Counted from the first letter of the stretch, positions 49,250-57,872 are shown. The stretch is DNA of 64,000 nt from Cyclobacterium qasimii M12-11B (GCF_000427295.1 NZ_ATNM01000134.1:50359-114358), one strand, 5' to 3'. Notes: generated from the sequence alone by a model not told the origin. A program made the numbers and translations.

Positions 49250-49375
49250 AAGACTATCTTTTATTTGCGTAATAGCAAAATTATGGTTTAAATTGCGAAT
49301 CTTTTGGAGGGAAAAGATCCCCAAAACAAGTCCTAATCAGCTTAATCAGCTGTTATTCTGAATCATACAACAATT

Positions 49376-49447
49376 GGCCTCGTAGTTCAATGGATAGAAT
49401 AGAAGTTTCCTAAACTTTAGATGCAAGTTCGATTCTTGCCGAGGCCA
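49376..49447 (+). tRNA. tRNA-Arg(CCT)
   Basis: A 72-nt cloverleaf. The acceptor strands GGCCTCG and CGAGGCC pair fully with discriminator A; the D-arm has GTTC/GAAT; the anticodon stem GAAGT/ACTTT holds the loop TTCCTAA with anticodon CCT, reading AGG; the T-arm is GCAAG-TTCGATT-CTTGC. CCA is not encoded. A terminator follows at once. Confidence 0.93.
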
Positions 49448-49450
49448 CAA

Positions 49451-49485
49451 AAAACCCCATATTTTTTATGGGGTTTTTCTTTTTT
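49451..49485 (+). terminator. Rho-independent terminator after tRNA-Arg
   Basis: AAAACCCCATA (49451-49461) pairs with TATGGGGTTTT (49467-49477) with a 5-nt T loop, followed by a T-rich tail (CTTTTTTT). Confidence 0.88.
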
Positions 49486-49637
49486 TCAGCTTTAGACAAA
49501 TTTATTCTTCCTTTTTTACGGTTTCCGCCTCTCTCCATTATCCCCCTTCAGTCTATTCCCTAAAAAGGCATTAACCCTCTTCAGCTATTATGGATAGACA
49601 TGGGCGGCCATTTCATCTCTCAATCTGAAAATTGGAC

Positions 49638-49673
49638 ATAAAAAAAAGCTATGAAACAAAATCTCATAGCTTT
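49638..49673 (-). terminator. Rho-independent terminator of the tRNA-like RNA
   Basis: AAAGCTATGA (49645-49654) pairs with TCATAGCTTT (49664-49673), a perfect 10-bp stem with a 9-nt loop. On the minus strand it is followed by at least seven T. It begins 32 nt past the 3' end of the tRNA-like element at 49705. Confidence 0.85.
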
Positions 49674-49704
49674 AGTCAATTAACAATAAACCCAAAATAA
49701 CCTG

Positions 49705-49828
49705 CTGTAGGAGAAGGAGTCGAACCTCCACGGAGCAGTTAGGAAAAATACGAGCTCGCTATTTTCTTTGTCCTGTGATCTCCACCCCCGAGACAGGAGG
49801 GCATGTCTGCCAGTTTCATCATCCTACA
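49705..49828 (-). ncRNA. tRNA-like RNA, type II with very long variable arm, anticodon-loop GTC
   Basis: On the minus strand TGTAGGA (49828-49822) pairs fully with TCCTACA (49712-49706), followed by G at the discriminator position. A D-arm ATG-(11 nt)-CAT with GG in the loop, an anticodon-like stem CCCTC/GGGGG with loop CTGTCTC, and a T-arm GGAGG-TTCGACT-CCTTC complete a cloverleaf; T8, A14, T33 and TTCGA are in place. The loop triplet is GTC, but position 37 is T, where functional tRNAs have a purine. The variable region is about 55 nt and contains its own hairpins (GGAG/CTCC, AAAATA/TATTTT, CGAGCTCG), far longer than a Leu or Ser arm. It has its own promoter-like and terminator sequences, so it looks transcribed. 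It may be an unusual tRNA, a tRNA-derived regulatory RNA or a tRNA relic. Confidence 0.6.
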
Positions 49829-49846
49829 GTATATGTCATCGATAAT

Positions 49847-49873
49847 CAAAGTATGCTTCTCTTATCGACCAAA
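49847..49873 (-). promoter_or_regulatory. Promoter-like elements before the tRNA-like RNA
   Basis: On the minus strand TTTG (49873-49870), 16 nt, then TACTTTG (49853-49847), one base shorter than TAnnTTTG. A start just downstream would give a leader of roughly 12-15 nt before the cloverleaf. Confidence 0.45.
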
Positions 49874-50440
49874 GACCTTTTGTCCTTGTTGATATGTCAA
49901 AGGTAATAAAACAATCTATAAATTAAAATTACAGCAATAAAATAGATAGAATTTTACATTATATTTATTTATAGACCATAGAAATTCAAATTTAAATAAT
50001 TTGAGACTATTTAGAACCGCCAATTTTGAGAGATTTTTAATATTTAATTTACCAAGCATCAAATTGGCTGGTAAAGTCGCTTTTTTGCCCTATTAAAAAC
50101 AAAAATTAGTATGGATTAACACCAAATACCCAATGTAATCAGGAAAAACCCTGATTTTCAACGATAGGGTTTCTATTCATTGTCGGTAAATACAGGCATA
50201 ATCCTACAAGAAAGCCTTATTACTCAAGATTAATCGCCCATTCTATAATAACAGAAAAATAATTTTTAGGCATTGAACAATCGATTTTACCGATCTGGCT
50301 AAGGCAAAGGAAAAATAAAAAACAGTAGCTTTGTACTGACACAAGTTAGCTTTTCAACGTTAATATTTCACCTATTAAAACCCAGGTTAATCAGGAAATT
50401 CCCAATTGGCCTTACTTGATTCAGCATAAAAGCAAAAGCG
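49874..50440. other. Intergenic stretch without a recognisable gene
   Basis: AT-rich. No reading frame with coding character and no strong hairpin was found before the lipoprotein gene at 50441. Confidence 0.5.
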
Positions 50441-51439
50441 ATGGACGGTTCAATCAAAGTTTGTATTTCAATTTTAATTACAATCATTAGCGGTTGTTCG
50501 CTTGGCTCCAAAAAACTTTTTGTTCAAGACCTTTCTGGAAAACATGAGGCAAGCCTAGATCAAATATGGTTGTCCCATGAACATATTCTGGTGGATTTTA
50601 TTGGGGCAGACAGCATTGACTCGAATGATTGGAGTCAGGCCTTGGTAATCGAGGAAATGACACCCTATCTGGAGGAGTTAAAACAATTCAATGTCACTTA
50701 CTTCGTAGATGCTACCCCTAACTTTCTGGGAAGAGATGTTTTACTACTGGAGAAAATAGCCAATAGAACCGGTTTAAAAATCCTTACAAATACTGGTCTA
50801 TATGGCGTCCGAAACAATCAATTTATTCCGGATTACGCCAAAAAAGCGACTGCAAAAGAATTGTCCGAAATGTGGATTCAAGAGTTTGATGTTGGAATCG
50901 ATGGCAGTTCCATCCGACCGGGCTTCATTAAAATCGGCATTGACAAGGCCGACCCATTGACTCCCATGCACAACAAACTAATAGAAGCTGCAGCACTTAC
51001 CCATTTAGAAACTGGAATGGCCATTGCCTCCCATACAGGAAAAGCAAAGGGGTTATGGCCGCAATTGGCCCAACTCAAATCTTTAAGGGTATCACCTGAA
51101 GCATTTATATGGGTACATGCCCAAGCAGAAGACAATCCAGAAGAATACCTCAAAGCAGCGGCCACAGGTTGCTGGATAAGCCTTGATGGTCTGGGCTGGG
51201 ACCTGGAAAAAATTCTATTTGCCAAAAAACATGGGTTTTTGAATAGAATATTAATAGCCCACGATGCAGGCTGGTACGACCCCCAAAAAGACAAACAAAG
51301 CATTCAGGGTTTTACCAATATATTCACACAACTTATCCCTGCTTTAAAAGCGCATGACTTTACGGATGAAGACATTAAATTACTCCTAAGCACCAATCCC
51401 GCTCAGGCGTTTTCAATAAGAATCAGGAAGGTCAAATGA
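50441..51439 (+). CDS. Phosphotriesterase-like lipoprotein
   Basis: 332 aa. The N-terminal hydrophobic segment CISILITIISGC (Cys near residue 19) predicts a lipoprotein. The amidohydrolase barrel of the phosphotriesterase family is seen by its metal ligands: LSHEHIL (His46, His48), the bridging lysine in GFIKIGID (about K164), IASHTGK (His198), WVHAQAED (His226) and IAHDAGW (Asp275). Family members hydrolyse lactones or phosphotriesters; sequence alone does not say which. A signal plus lipobox places it outside the cytosol, unusual for the family and worth noting. It is a single gene with no obvious operon partners. Confidence 0.85.
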   Translation: MDGSIKVCISILITIISGCSLGSKKLFVQDLSGKHEASLDQIWLSHEHILVDFIGADSIDSNDWSQALVIEEMTPYLEELKQFNVTYFVDATPNFLGRDVLLLEKIANRTGLKILTNTGLYGVRNNQFIPDYAKKATAKELSEMWIQEFDVGIDGSSIRPGFIKIGIDKADPLTPMHNKLIEAAALTHLETGMAIASHTGKAKGLWPQLAQLKSLRVSPEAFIWVHAQAEDNPEEYLKAAATGCWISLDGLGWDLEKILFAKKHGFLNRILIAHDAGWYDPQKDKQSIQGFTNIFTQLIPALKAHDFTDEDIKLLLSTNPAQAFSIRIRKVK

Positions 51440-51570
51440 GTAATTAAATTAATTTCTAAATTAGAAATGCCATCTATAATTGAAATAAAATGGATTTTGT
51501 CTTTCATTCATCGCTAATGGATAAAAAGATAGGCTCCGCTCTCTGAAGTTTAAAAATTAAAACTCACATC

Positions 51571-52176
51571 ATGTACATCGAAGCAATTACGAATCAAAAA
51601 CCCGAGTACAGGACACTAGAAATCCGCTGGTTCTTTACTTCTCCTGTGGAAGAATTACACTCCTTTTTAATTGAAAAGTCAGATGGGGAAAATGAACCAG
51701 AAACCCGTACTGATACTTATTTTCCCATTGCAGAAAGACCAGACCTTGGACTTAAAATAAGGAATGAGAATTATGAGGTAAAGCAAAGACGGGAATGGGA
51801 AATCCCAAACCCGGAATCCCAGCCATTGCCTGGAAAATTTGAAGCCTGGGACAAATGGTCATTGGACAAATTCCCGGAGGCTACGAGTGAAATAACTGGA
51901 CTAGCCGTTTTAAAGAAACGAACGCTGGTGAAATTAGACAAGGAATTTAAAGTTGTTTCCAGTTCAACCTGGCCACCAAAAGGAATACAGATAGAATATA
52001 CGGAAATCCAAATCGAAGCAGTAACCTATTATACTTTTGCGTTGGAAGTTTCCGGTATACCAACAGCTGAAAGCCTTCTTGATATATCTAGAAATATACC
52101 CATCCACCCGAGATTGACAGCGGAAAATTGCTGCAGTTACCCTGCATTTATTTTGGGGCTTAATGCCAAAAAATAA
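51571..52176 (+). CDS. Protein of unknown function, CYTH-like character possible
   Basis: 201 aa, no signal peptide or membrane segment. The sequence is rich in strands with alternating charged residues (TLEIRWFFTS, LGLKIRNENYEVKQRREW, IQIEYTEIQIEAVTYYTFALEV), a pattern that recalls the CYTH/triphosphate tunnel fold, but the ExExK motif is not clearly present. No confident family. It stands alone on the plus strand, convergent with the M56 gene and separated from it by a shared terminator region. Confidence 0.6.
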   Translation: MYIEAITNQKPEYRTLEIRWFFTSPVEELHSFLIEKSDGENEPETRTDTYFPIAERPDLGLKIRNENYEVKQRREWEIPNPESQPLPGKFEAWDKWSLDKFPEATSEITGLAVLKKRTLVKLDKEFKVVSSSTWPPKGIQIEYTEIQIEAVTYYTFALEVSGIPTAESLLDISRNIPIHPRLTAENCCSYPAFILGLNAKK

Positions 52177-52177
52177 T

Positions 52178-52212
52178 CCCCAGACCTAAGCACAAACCTC
52201 TCAAGTCTGGGG
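52178..52212 (-). terminator. Rho-independent terminator after the M56/BlaI pair
   Basis: CCCCAGAC (52178-52185) pairs with GTCTGGGG (52205-52212) around a 19-nt loop. On the minus strand ATTATTTTTT follows. It lies 24 nt past the M56 stop; its left arm directly follows the stop of the plus-strand gene ending at 52176. Confidence 0.7.
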
Positions 52213-52235
52213 CAAAAATTCACTTAAAAAACAAT

Positions 52236-53951
52236 TTACTGTTGCTTTTCCAAATATTCTTTGGCCTTCAATTCATATTCTTTTTCCAAGGCCCTAATTT
52301 TCGCTGCATTTGCTTCTGCCCACAACTCCATTTTCTCCTCAAATTCTTTTAGCTTGGGTTCATTCTCTTTTTGCCAGGCTTCCATTTTGCGCTCGAATTC
52401 CTCCATTTTAGGTTGAAATTCCTTTTCCCAGACTTTCATTTTTTGCTCCAATTCATTTTGGGAGACCACCATTTTCAACTGAAGCGCTTTTAGGTTCGCC
52501 TGAAGATTCGCTGTTTGCATTTGAGACAAAATAGAAGTATCCCCCTGAAGCAACACAATATTTTTGGCAAAAAACTGAATACTGTCACCTAAGCCACCCA
52601 TAATCGTCGTTGTTCGGTGCATCAGACTGTCATTAAATACCTGCCCGAAATCTGCCACAGGAGCAGCGGTAAGGTTCAAAACGGGTCGTGCTGGTAAAGA
52701 ATCCAAAACAGCAGCGTTTATATCGCTGACAATGAAGTTATTCGGAAGTACTTCCACGCGGATCTTTTCCGAAACAACCGGGACAGCAACAATTTCCACC
52801 ACCTCATTAATAATGACCTGTGGCGCTTCCACCTGAACAGGTTTTTGTAAGGTATCGTATCGGCTGAACTGTGGCACATCAAACTTTGATTCCAGGCTAG
52901 TAGAAACCCAAACCTCTTCAGAAGTTTGTTCCACACTTGCATTGCCGATTAACAGAATAGCACTCAACATTAGGGTAAGTAACATGGTCTTTGTGATTAA
53001 AGGTGAATAGGAAAACCGGGCAGGCTCCTGGCCCAGCATCCGTTTGATTCGATTTAATAGGGGAAACTTTGAAGAATGAGCTGCCATTGCCAGCTCTGGT
53101 GATTGTTCGTTAGCCTGATTGGCGATGATGGCCAAGGCATTTGCTAAATCAATGGACCTGATACCAGCCTGAATGGCCATGTCATCTGCTATGTGTTCTC
53201 TGGCTTCTTTTACCAGCGTATTGATCCACCAGAAAGCTGGGTGGTAAAAGAAAACCATCTCCAAGGCAGATTGGCCAAGATTGATGACAAAATCATGTCT
53301 GCGAATATGCGCAAGTTCATGGGCAATTATAGCTTCCAACTGTACAGGAGACAATTGCACAATTAAGCCAACAGGAATCAATACAACCGGCTTCAATATT
53401 CCATAGGCCAACGGTACGGTGATTTCTGCACTCAATTTAAAATCAACACCAAACCGAATGCCCAATTGCTGCTTGATTTTTTGGGCAGACTTAATAATAT
53501 TTTGGGGTAAATTTTCAGTAGCGCGAGCCTTTAATTGCTGTAAGGCCGCATAATTCCCAGCATGTCTAATGAAGTAAAACAGGACTCCTATCAACCAGAA
53601 ATAAACCATGTAGGGTAGAGCAAGTTCGATTTTATCCGATAAGGTTTCTGAAAGAACTAACGTCTCCATGGGAGACATACCGTTATCTATAATACTTAGA
53701 GGTATTGGGATTTCCTGACCGCCAAGGATAATATTTTGACGATATTCATGAATAAAGGTGCCAACGAACAGGCTAAATGCAGCAAGCAAAGCCCCTAAAC
53801 CTATTAAATACCTCCTTTGAGGACTTTTGAAAGCTTCAATTTGAAAGAGTCCCCAAATAACCGCAGCTATTAGAGACAATTGCCAAAGGGAATGGACCAG
53901 CGCCCAACCAAGCGCTTCCAGTATAGAATAAGACATCCAGTCGGTATTCAT
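52236..53951 (-). CDS. M56 family membrane metallopeptidase (BlaR1/MecR1-like)
   Basis: 571 aa. N-terminal membrane helices (about 15-30, 47-63, 105-122) lead to the zinc-protease motif AIIAHELAHIRRHDFVINLG (HELAH, about 212-216) and HPAFWWINTLVKEAREHIAD, with a further helix near 305. The extracytosolic C-terminal part has no penicillin-binding sensor domain; it is a charged coiled coil (about 470-571, repeats of EKMEVWxKE-type). It overlaps blaI by 4 nt, so the two are co-translated. By analogy with BlaR1, it would sense an envelope signal and lead to BlaI cleavage; the signal is unknown. Confidence 0.9.
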   Translation of the reverse strand: MNTDWMSYSILEALGWALVHSLWQLSLIAAVIWGLFQIEAFKSPQRRYLIGLGALLAAFSLFVGTFIHEYRQNIILGGQEIPIPLSIIDNGMSPMETLVLSETLSDKIELALPYMVYFWLIGVLFYFIRHAGNYAALQQLKARATENLPQNIIKSAQKIKQQLGIRFGVDFKLSAEITVPLAYGILKPVVLIPVGLIVQLSPVQLEAIIAHELAHIRRHDFVINLGQSALEMVFFYHPAFWWINTLVKEAREHIADDMAIQAGIRSIDLANALAIIANQANEQSPELAMAAHSSKFPLLNRIKRMLGQEPARFSYSPLITKTMLLTLMLSAILLIGNASVEQTSEEVWVSTSLESKFDVPQFSRYDTLQKPVQVEAPQVIINEVVEIVAVPVVSEKIRVEVLPNNFIVSDINAAVLDSLPARPVLNLTAAPVADFGQVFNDSLMHRTTTIMGGLGDSIQFFAKNIVLLQGDTSILSQMQTANLQANLKALQLKMVVSQNELEQKMKVWEKEFQPKMEEFERKMEAWQKENEPKLKEFEEKMELWAEANAAKIRALEKEYELKAKEYLEKQQ

Positions 53952-54325
53952 TCGGAATCGTTTTCAATCTTGTCCAAAAAAGCACGTATTTCTTTGATTT
54001 CCTCCCTAGAGGGCTCACTCTGCCCCAAGGCTTGCATGACCAGCTTCTTTGCCGAACCGCCAAAAGCCTTGCCTATAAAACTTTTGACCAAAGACTGTTG
54101 GGTATCTTCTTGAGAAATAGCCGACTTATAGATATGGCTTCTTTTCTCCTCGTCTCTTGAAACCAGCCCTTTGGCAAACATGTTTTGCATGATTTTGAGG
54201 GTTGTCGTATACCCTGTTTCCTTGGTCTGGGATAACTTTTCATGCACCTGCCGCACACTGCCCTGTTCTATGTCCCATAAAACGGCCAATACTTCTAGTT
54301 CTGCTGCTGTTGGTTTGTCTATCAT
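53948..54325 (-). CDS. BlaI/MecI/CopY family transcriptional repressor
   Basis: 125 aa winged-helix protein: PTAAELEVLAVLWDIEQGSVRQVHEKL and TGYTTTLKIMQNMFAKGLVSR are the DNA-binding half, and the C-terminal SFIGKAFGGSAKKLVMQALG helps dimerise. BlaI-type repressors are inactivated by proteolysis by their M56 partner, encoded with a 4-nt overlap downstream. Three TACGA-N6-TCGTA dyads lie just upstream, so autoregulation is strongly suggested, and the divergent TANGO2-like gene may share the control region. In many Bacteroidota such pairs control genes unrelated to beta-lactams. Confidence 0.92.
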   Translation of the reverse strand: MIDKPTAAELEVLAVLWDIEQGSVRQVHEKLSQTKETGYTTTLKIMQNMFAKGLVSRDEEKRSHIYKSAISQEDTQQSLVKSFIGKAFGGSAKKLVMQALGQSEPSREEIKEIRAFLDKIENDSE

Positions 54326-54331
54326 CTATAG

Positions 54332-54402
54332 TACGATTTATTTCGTATCAAATATATACGACAAATTTCGTAATTACAAATTATACTACGATAATTATCG
54401 TA
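54332..54402. promoter_or_regulatory. Three TACGA-N6-TCGTA dyads (BlaI-type operators)
   Basis: Site 1 is 54332-54347, site 2 is 54357-54372, site 3 is 54387-54402; all have TACGA, six bases, TCGTA. Centres are 25 and 30 nt apart. Site 3 is a full palindrome (TACGATAATTATCGTA). They lie between blaI (start 54325) and the plus-strand TANGO2-like gene (54472). Confidence 0.8.
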
Positions 54403-54471
54403 TTAAAATAATAATCGAAAATATCCATGGTAAGGATTTTTGATTCTGAAGTAGCTGCGTAATTTTACGAC

Positions 54472-55224
54472 ATGTGCTTATTAACATTTAGCTGGAACCA
54501 GCATCCGGAATACAAATTAATTCTAGTCGCAAACAGGGATGAGTATTTTAACCGACCTACCAAAGGCCTCCATCAATGGGACAATGGCATATTTGCTGGG
54601 AAGGACTTAAAAGGGGGAGGTACATGGCTGGGCTTCCATCCCAATGGTAAATTTGCTGCTTTAACCAATTTTAGAGATCCTAAAAACGAGAAGCCATTAA
54701 GCAGAACCAGGGGTGAACTGGTTACCGGCTTTTTAAATGGAAATTTATCTCCTGAGGCTTATCTGACTCAAATAGAAAAAATTAAAAAGGACTACAATGG
54801 TTTCAATCTATTGGTGGCCGAAAAGGATGAATTGATGGTGTTTTCCAACCATGGTGGAGACATACAGCAAGTGCCTTCTGGAATCCATGGCCTCTCCAAC
54901 GCCTTTCTGAACACCCCCTGGCCAAAAGTTGCATCTGCCAAAGCCGATCTTAAAAACCTGTTGGAGCAAAAACCACCTGCCCTAGAGGATTTAATTCAAT
55001 TATTACAATCCACTGAAAAGGCCCCAATAGCATTACTTCCCAATACCGGTATTCCCGTAGAGATGGAACAAACAATTTCTTCCCAGTTTATCCGAGTAGC
55101 CGATTACTATGGCACGGTCAATACAACGGCTTTATGTTGGGGCTATGATGGAAAGGTCACCATAATGGAAGTACGGACCATTCCAGAAAAGGAAATCAAT
55201 GAAAGTACTTTTGTGGCAAAATAA
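54472..55224 (+). CDS. NRDE/TANGO2 family protein
   Basis: 250 aa. Diagnostic are MCLLTFSWNQHPEYKLILVANRDEYF, with the NRDE motif (about 21-24), RPTKGLHQWD, FAGKDLKGGGTWLG and AALTNFRDP. TANGO2 homologues occur in bacteria and mitochondria; the human protein is linked to lipid/heme handling and metabolic crises, but the reaction is unsettled. No signal peptide, so cytosolic. Divergent from blaI with the operator array between them, so it may be BlaI-controlled. Confidence 0.88.
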   Translation: MCLLTFSWNQHPEYKLILVANRDEYFNRPTKGLHQWDNGIFAGKDLKGGGTWLGFHPNGKFAALTNFRDPKNEKPLSRTRGELVTGFLNGNLSPEAYLTQIEKIKKDYNGFNLLVAEKDELMVFSNHGGDIQQVPSGIHGLSNAFLNTPWPKVASAKADLKNLLEQKPPALEDLIQLLQSTEKAPIALLPNTGIPVEMEQTISSQFIRVADYYGTVNTTALCWGYDGKVTIMEVRTIPEKEINESTFVAK

Positions 55225-55599
55225 CAGCTAAAACTATTACAAGGAACGTTCCACTTCCAAATTGATTCGGCCATTTCAAAAACCACAAACCAACATTCCC
55301 CAATCCGATAGTTACTCGCCACTTAAAATACTGATAGTAAATATTTTATCACACCATCTTTCCCACATTTTTTTCTACTAACTCTATATTGAGCAAGGCA
55401 GCTCCTCTGTTTTAAAGAAATGCGGGCCTATATTACCTCTCTCAATCAAAAACTCGCTACAATCAATTGTTTTATTCGCTAAATTCTTTAATTTAACAAA
55501 GAAAATAAGCCGTAACATCTATTACACCTCCCGTATACCTAAATTCCCATGCATAAAGCATGAGATTACACCAATATTACTCAAATAAATAAAATTGAC
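55225..55599. other. Intergenic stretch, nothing recognised
   Basis: 375 nt between the TANGO2-like gene and the unknown membrane protein; no coding frame, tRNA or strong hairpin was found. Confidence 0.5.
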
Positions 55600-56640
55600 A
55601 TGAGCGATAGCGAAAACAGAGGGTCTATAATAGATTCAATCAGTACCTGGATAAAACTTCTTGCTTTAATCGTACTCGTTGCAGAGGCAATTATATTATT
55701 TGCAATGACTAAAACGCCTGTTGAGAGTCCAATATACCATTGGTATCCATTTGTGATGATTTTATTCCTCGTTGTTATCATTGCCGCAGTATTTGTTGAC
55801 AGGTTTTATGATCGCAGTTCAGGCAAAATTGTTGTCGAAATGGAAGACAAGAAGGTATCGGTGGACCCAACAAAAAATAAAACAAATAAAATAGAGGAAG
55901 AGCCTACAAAATACACCAACAGTTTGCTTGGCTACTCCTTTGACAATCTGGATGGAAATGGCTGGGGAAAACCTCAAGAAATTACCTATAAAGAATATGT
56001 AAAGCAGATATATTTACTAGACGAAATTAACGATGAATATTTCCAGTCCTTAGTGTCTGCAAGTAATCCTTTTGGCTCCCTACTTTTTCAGGCCAATATC
56101 TTAAAGGTTCAGCATGAGACAAGCATTGAAATTAAAATGGATGAGTTGACCAGTTCTGAATCGATAGAACATACAATCTCGAAAATAATTGAATTAAAAT
56201 CCCTAGAAGGGATTCAATTGAATGATGAGGAAGTAATCGGGCTAAGAAAACAACTCAATCAAACTGACCAAATAAACGCTATAGGTTTTGAAGTGAGCTT
56301 TACTGTGATGACTTTCAACAAGAAAGATTTGGACAACAATGCGGTTCCTTTAGGGCTACCAAATTTATTCATGACATTGTCCATTGGCAGTAAAGAGCCA
56401 ATAGAATCACTGACTTCTACAAAAGACATGATATTATGGACAACAAAAAATAAATTAAAGAATGTCATCATTGATGGAGAGCGAATTAATTCGTTCAGTA
56501 TTCACAGATTATACCAGCTTGTCCAAAATGAAGATTGCATTTACCTATGTCAAGCCCAATGGACTCCGAATTTGGAATCTGCCGTTTTTTCTTGGGATGA
56601 ATTACAAAAAGCCTTTGAGTCATTTAAGATTGTTAAATAG
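55600..56640 (+). CDS. Membrane protein of unknown function
   Basis: 346 aa. Two adjacent transmembrane helices (about 16-38, LALIVLVAEAIILFAM, and 49-65, FVMILFLVVIIAAVFV) anchor a large soluble C-terminal part, rich in charged and polar residues, with an acidic/basic linker (RSSGKIVVEMEDKKVS). The soluble part shows a beta/alpha mix with no recognised motif (TPNLESAVFSWDELQKAFES near the end). It stands alone, followed by HigBA. Its origin may be accessory. Confidence 0.6.
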   Translation: MSDSENRGSIIDSISTWIKLLALIVLVAEAIILFAMTKTPVESPIYHWYPFVMILFLVVIIAAVFVDRFYDRSSGKIVVEMEDKKVSVDPTKNKTNKIEEEPTKYTNSLLGYSFDNLDGNGWGKPQEITYKEYVKQIYLLDEINDEYFQSLVSASNPFGSLLFQANILKVQHETSIEIKMDELTSSESIEHTISKIIELKSLEGIQLNDEEVIGLRKQLNQTDQINAIGFEVSFTVMTFNKKDLDNNAVPLGLPNLFMTLSIGSKEPIESLTSTKDMILWTTKNKLKNVIIDGERINSFSIHRLYQLVQNEDCIYLCQAQWTPNLESAVFSWDELQKAFESFKIVK

Positions 56641-56910
56641 CTAAGCCTGTAGGTAGCCCTGAGCCATATGTCCACCATGGGTTTCTCCATCAATCAACAT
56701 TGATACTCGTCTACGTCGGTTGAATTTATAGGACTCTCATCCTTTACAACTAGAATCCCTTTTCGCTAATTTAGAGACAAGGCTAACAATAAGTGTTCCT
56801 TCAATTCAAAACAAATTCGTTAATTAGACTTCCAAAATAGCTCCTAAAGATTTACAAGCGTAGAAACTGAAACCGACATACCCAGATTTTTTTGTAAAAT
56901 ATAAAAAACC

Positions 56911-56950
56911 AATTTGTTCGGTATTTAACCGAACAAATTTCATATCTTTG
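56911..56950 (+). promoter_or_regulatory. Promoter and palindromic operator of higBA
   Basis: AATTTGTTCGGT (56911-56922) and ACCGAACAAATT (56928-56939) form a perfect 12-bp inverted repeat with a 5-nt centre. TATCTTTG (56943-56950), a good -7 element, follows within 4 nt and lies 9 nt before the higB ATG. HigA binding here would block the promoter. Confidence 0.65.
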
Positions 56951-56959
56951 CAAGGACCA

Positions 56960-57298
56960 ATGAGATTGATCAATAAGAAAATATTAGAAAAACTAAAAAG
57001 AAAGAACAAAGGAAATGTCCTTTTGACCAAAGCTGTCGACGAGTTAATTAAGGATATCCATGACAATAATTGGACAGACCAAACCGAATTAAATAAATCG
57101 AGACACGATGCCGATAATGTTCATGCTGACGGGTTCTATTTTTTCAATATCCACATACACCGAACAATGATATTGATTGGGTTTGACGAGAATGAAGCAA
57201 CAGCGGTTTGGGTAGGAACACATCAGCAATACGAAATGACTTTTAAAAACAACAAAAGCACAATTAAAAAGTGGCTAAAGGCTAACGATTGGATTTAA
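56960..57298 (+). CDS. higB: HigB family toxin (ribosome-dependent mRNA endonuclease-like)
   Basis: 112 aa from ATG 56960 (MRLINKKILEKLKRKNKG). It matches the HigB toxin family by FFNIHIHRTMILIGFDENEATAVWVGTHQQYEMTF near the C-terminal half and the KAVDELIKDIHDNNW segment. The in-frame codon at 56948 is a TTG within the -7 region, so ATG is chosen. Toxin precedes antitoxin, the HigBA order, with a 13-nt gap. The short leader fits the promoter at 56943-56950. Activity is inferred from the family. Confidence 0.88.
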   Translation: MRLINKKILEKLKRKNKGNVLLTKAVDELIKDIHDNNWTDQTELNKSRHDADNVHADGFYFFNIHIHRTMILIGFDENEATAVWVGTHQQYEMTFKNNKSTIKKWLKANDWI

Positions 57299-57311
57299 TT
57301 GATACAATTTT

Positions 57312-57872
57312 ATGAAAACACAATTTGATATATCGGAATTGATTGAGACTGGAAAAATCCAAAATGAACAGGATTTTGAAAGGGCATTGATTGCCGAAAG
57401 GAAATTGCGGGTTCTATCAAAAGAAGATCCGAGTTTTAAATCTGTTAGAAAGAAATTAAGGGATTTAATTGAGCGCTACGAAAATCAAAATTGGAGTTCC
57501 GAATCAAAAATAACGGACAAGAAATTACATGAAAGCGACCTTGCTGAATCAATTGTTGAAAAAGAACGATTGTTCATCCAACGAAGAAGGGAACTTATCC
57601 GAAAAAAATTGAAGACCTTAAATCTAACACAGCAAGATTTCGGGAAGATTTTAGGACATGGTAACAAATCCTATATTTCTGAACTAATGAATGGAGTCAG
57701 CCCTTTTTCATTAAAAGATTTAATTATAATCAATCAACTTCTAAAAATTGATTTAACCTATTTAGTACCGACCTTTTTACCTATGTCTGATAGCCTAAAA
57801 ATCAGAACAACAATTAAAAAACTTGATAATCCTAAACTGAAATTAAGCAAAGATGATTTGGCAATAGTATAA
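57312..57872 (+). CDS. higA: HigA family antitoxin with XRE helix-turn-helix
   Basis: 186 aa. The C-terminal half holds an XRE/Cro-type helix-turn-helix: RKKLKTLNLTQQDFGKILGH and KSYISELMNGVSPFSLKDLI (about 100-145). The longer N-terminal part (about 1-90, charged helices) probably binds the toxin. It follows higB by 13 nt. It neutralises HigB and likely represses the operon through the palindrome at 56911-56939. Longer than the minimal HigA, similar to the two-part antitoxins found in Bacteroidota. Confidence 0.85.
   Translation: MKTQFDISELIETGKIQNEQDFERALIAERKLRVLSKEDPSFKSVRKKLRDLIERYENQNWSSESKITDKKLHESDLAESIVEKERLFIQRRRELIRKKLKTLNLTQQDFGKILGHGNKSYISELMNGVSPFSLKDLIIINQLLKIDLTYLVPTFLPMSDSLKIRTTIKKLDNPKLKLSKDDLAIV

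Noticed and set aside
49376..49873. tmRNA or selenocysteine tRNA in the tRNA region
   Set aside because: No tag reading frame or GGGG start as in ssrA, and the anticodon loop lacks TCA.
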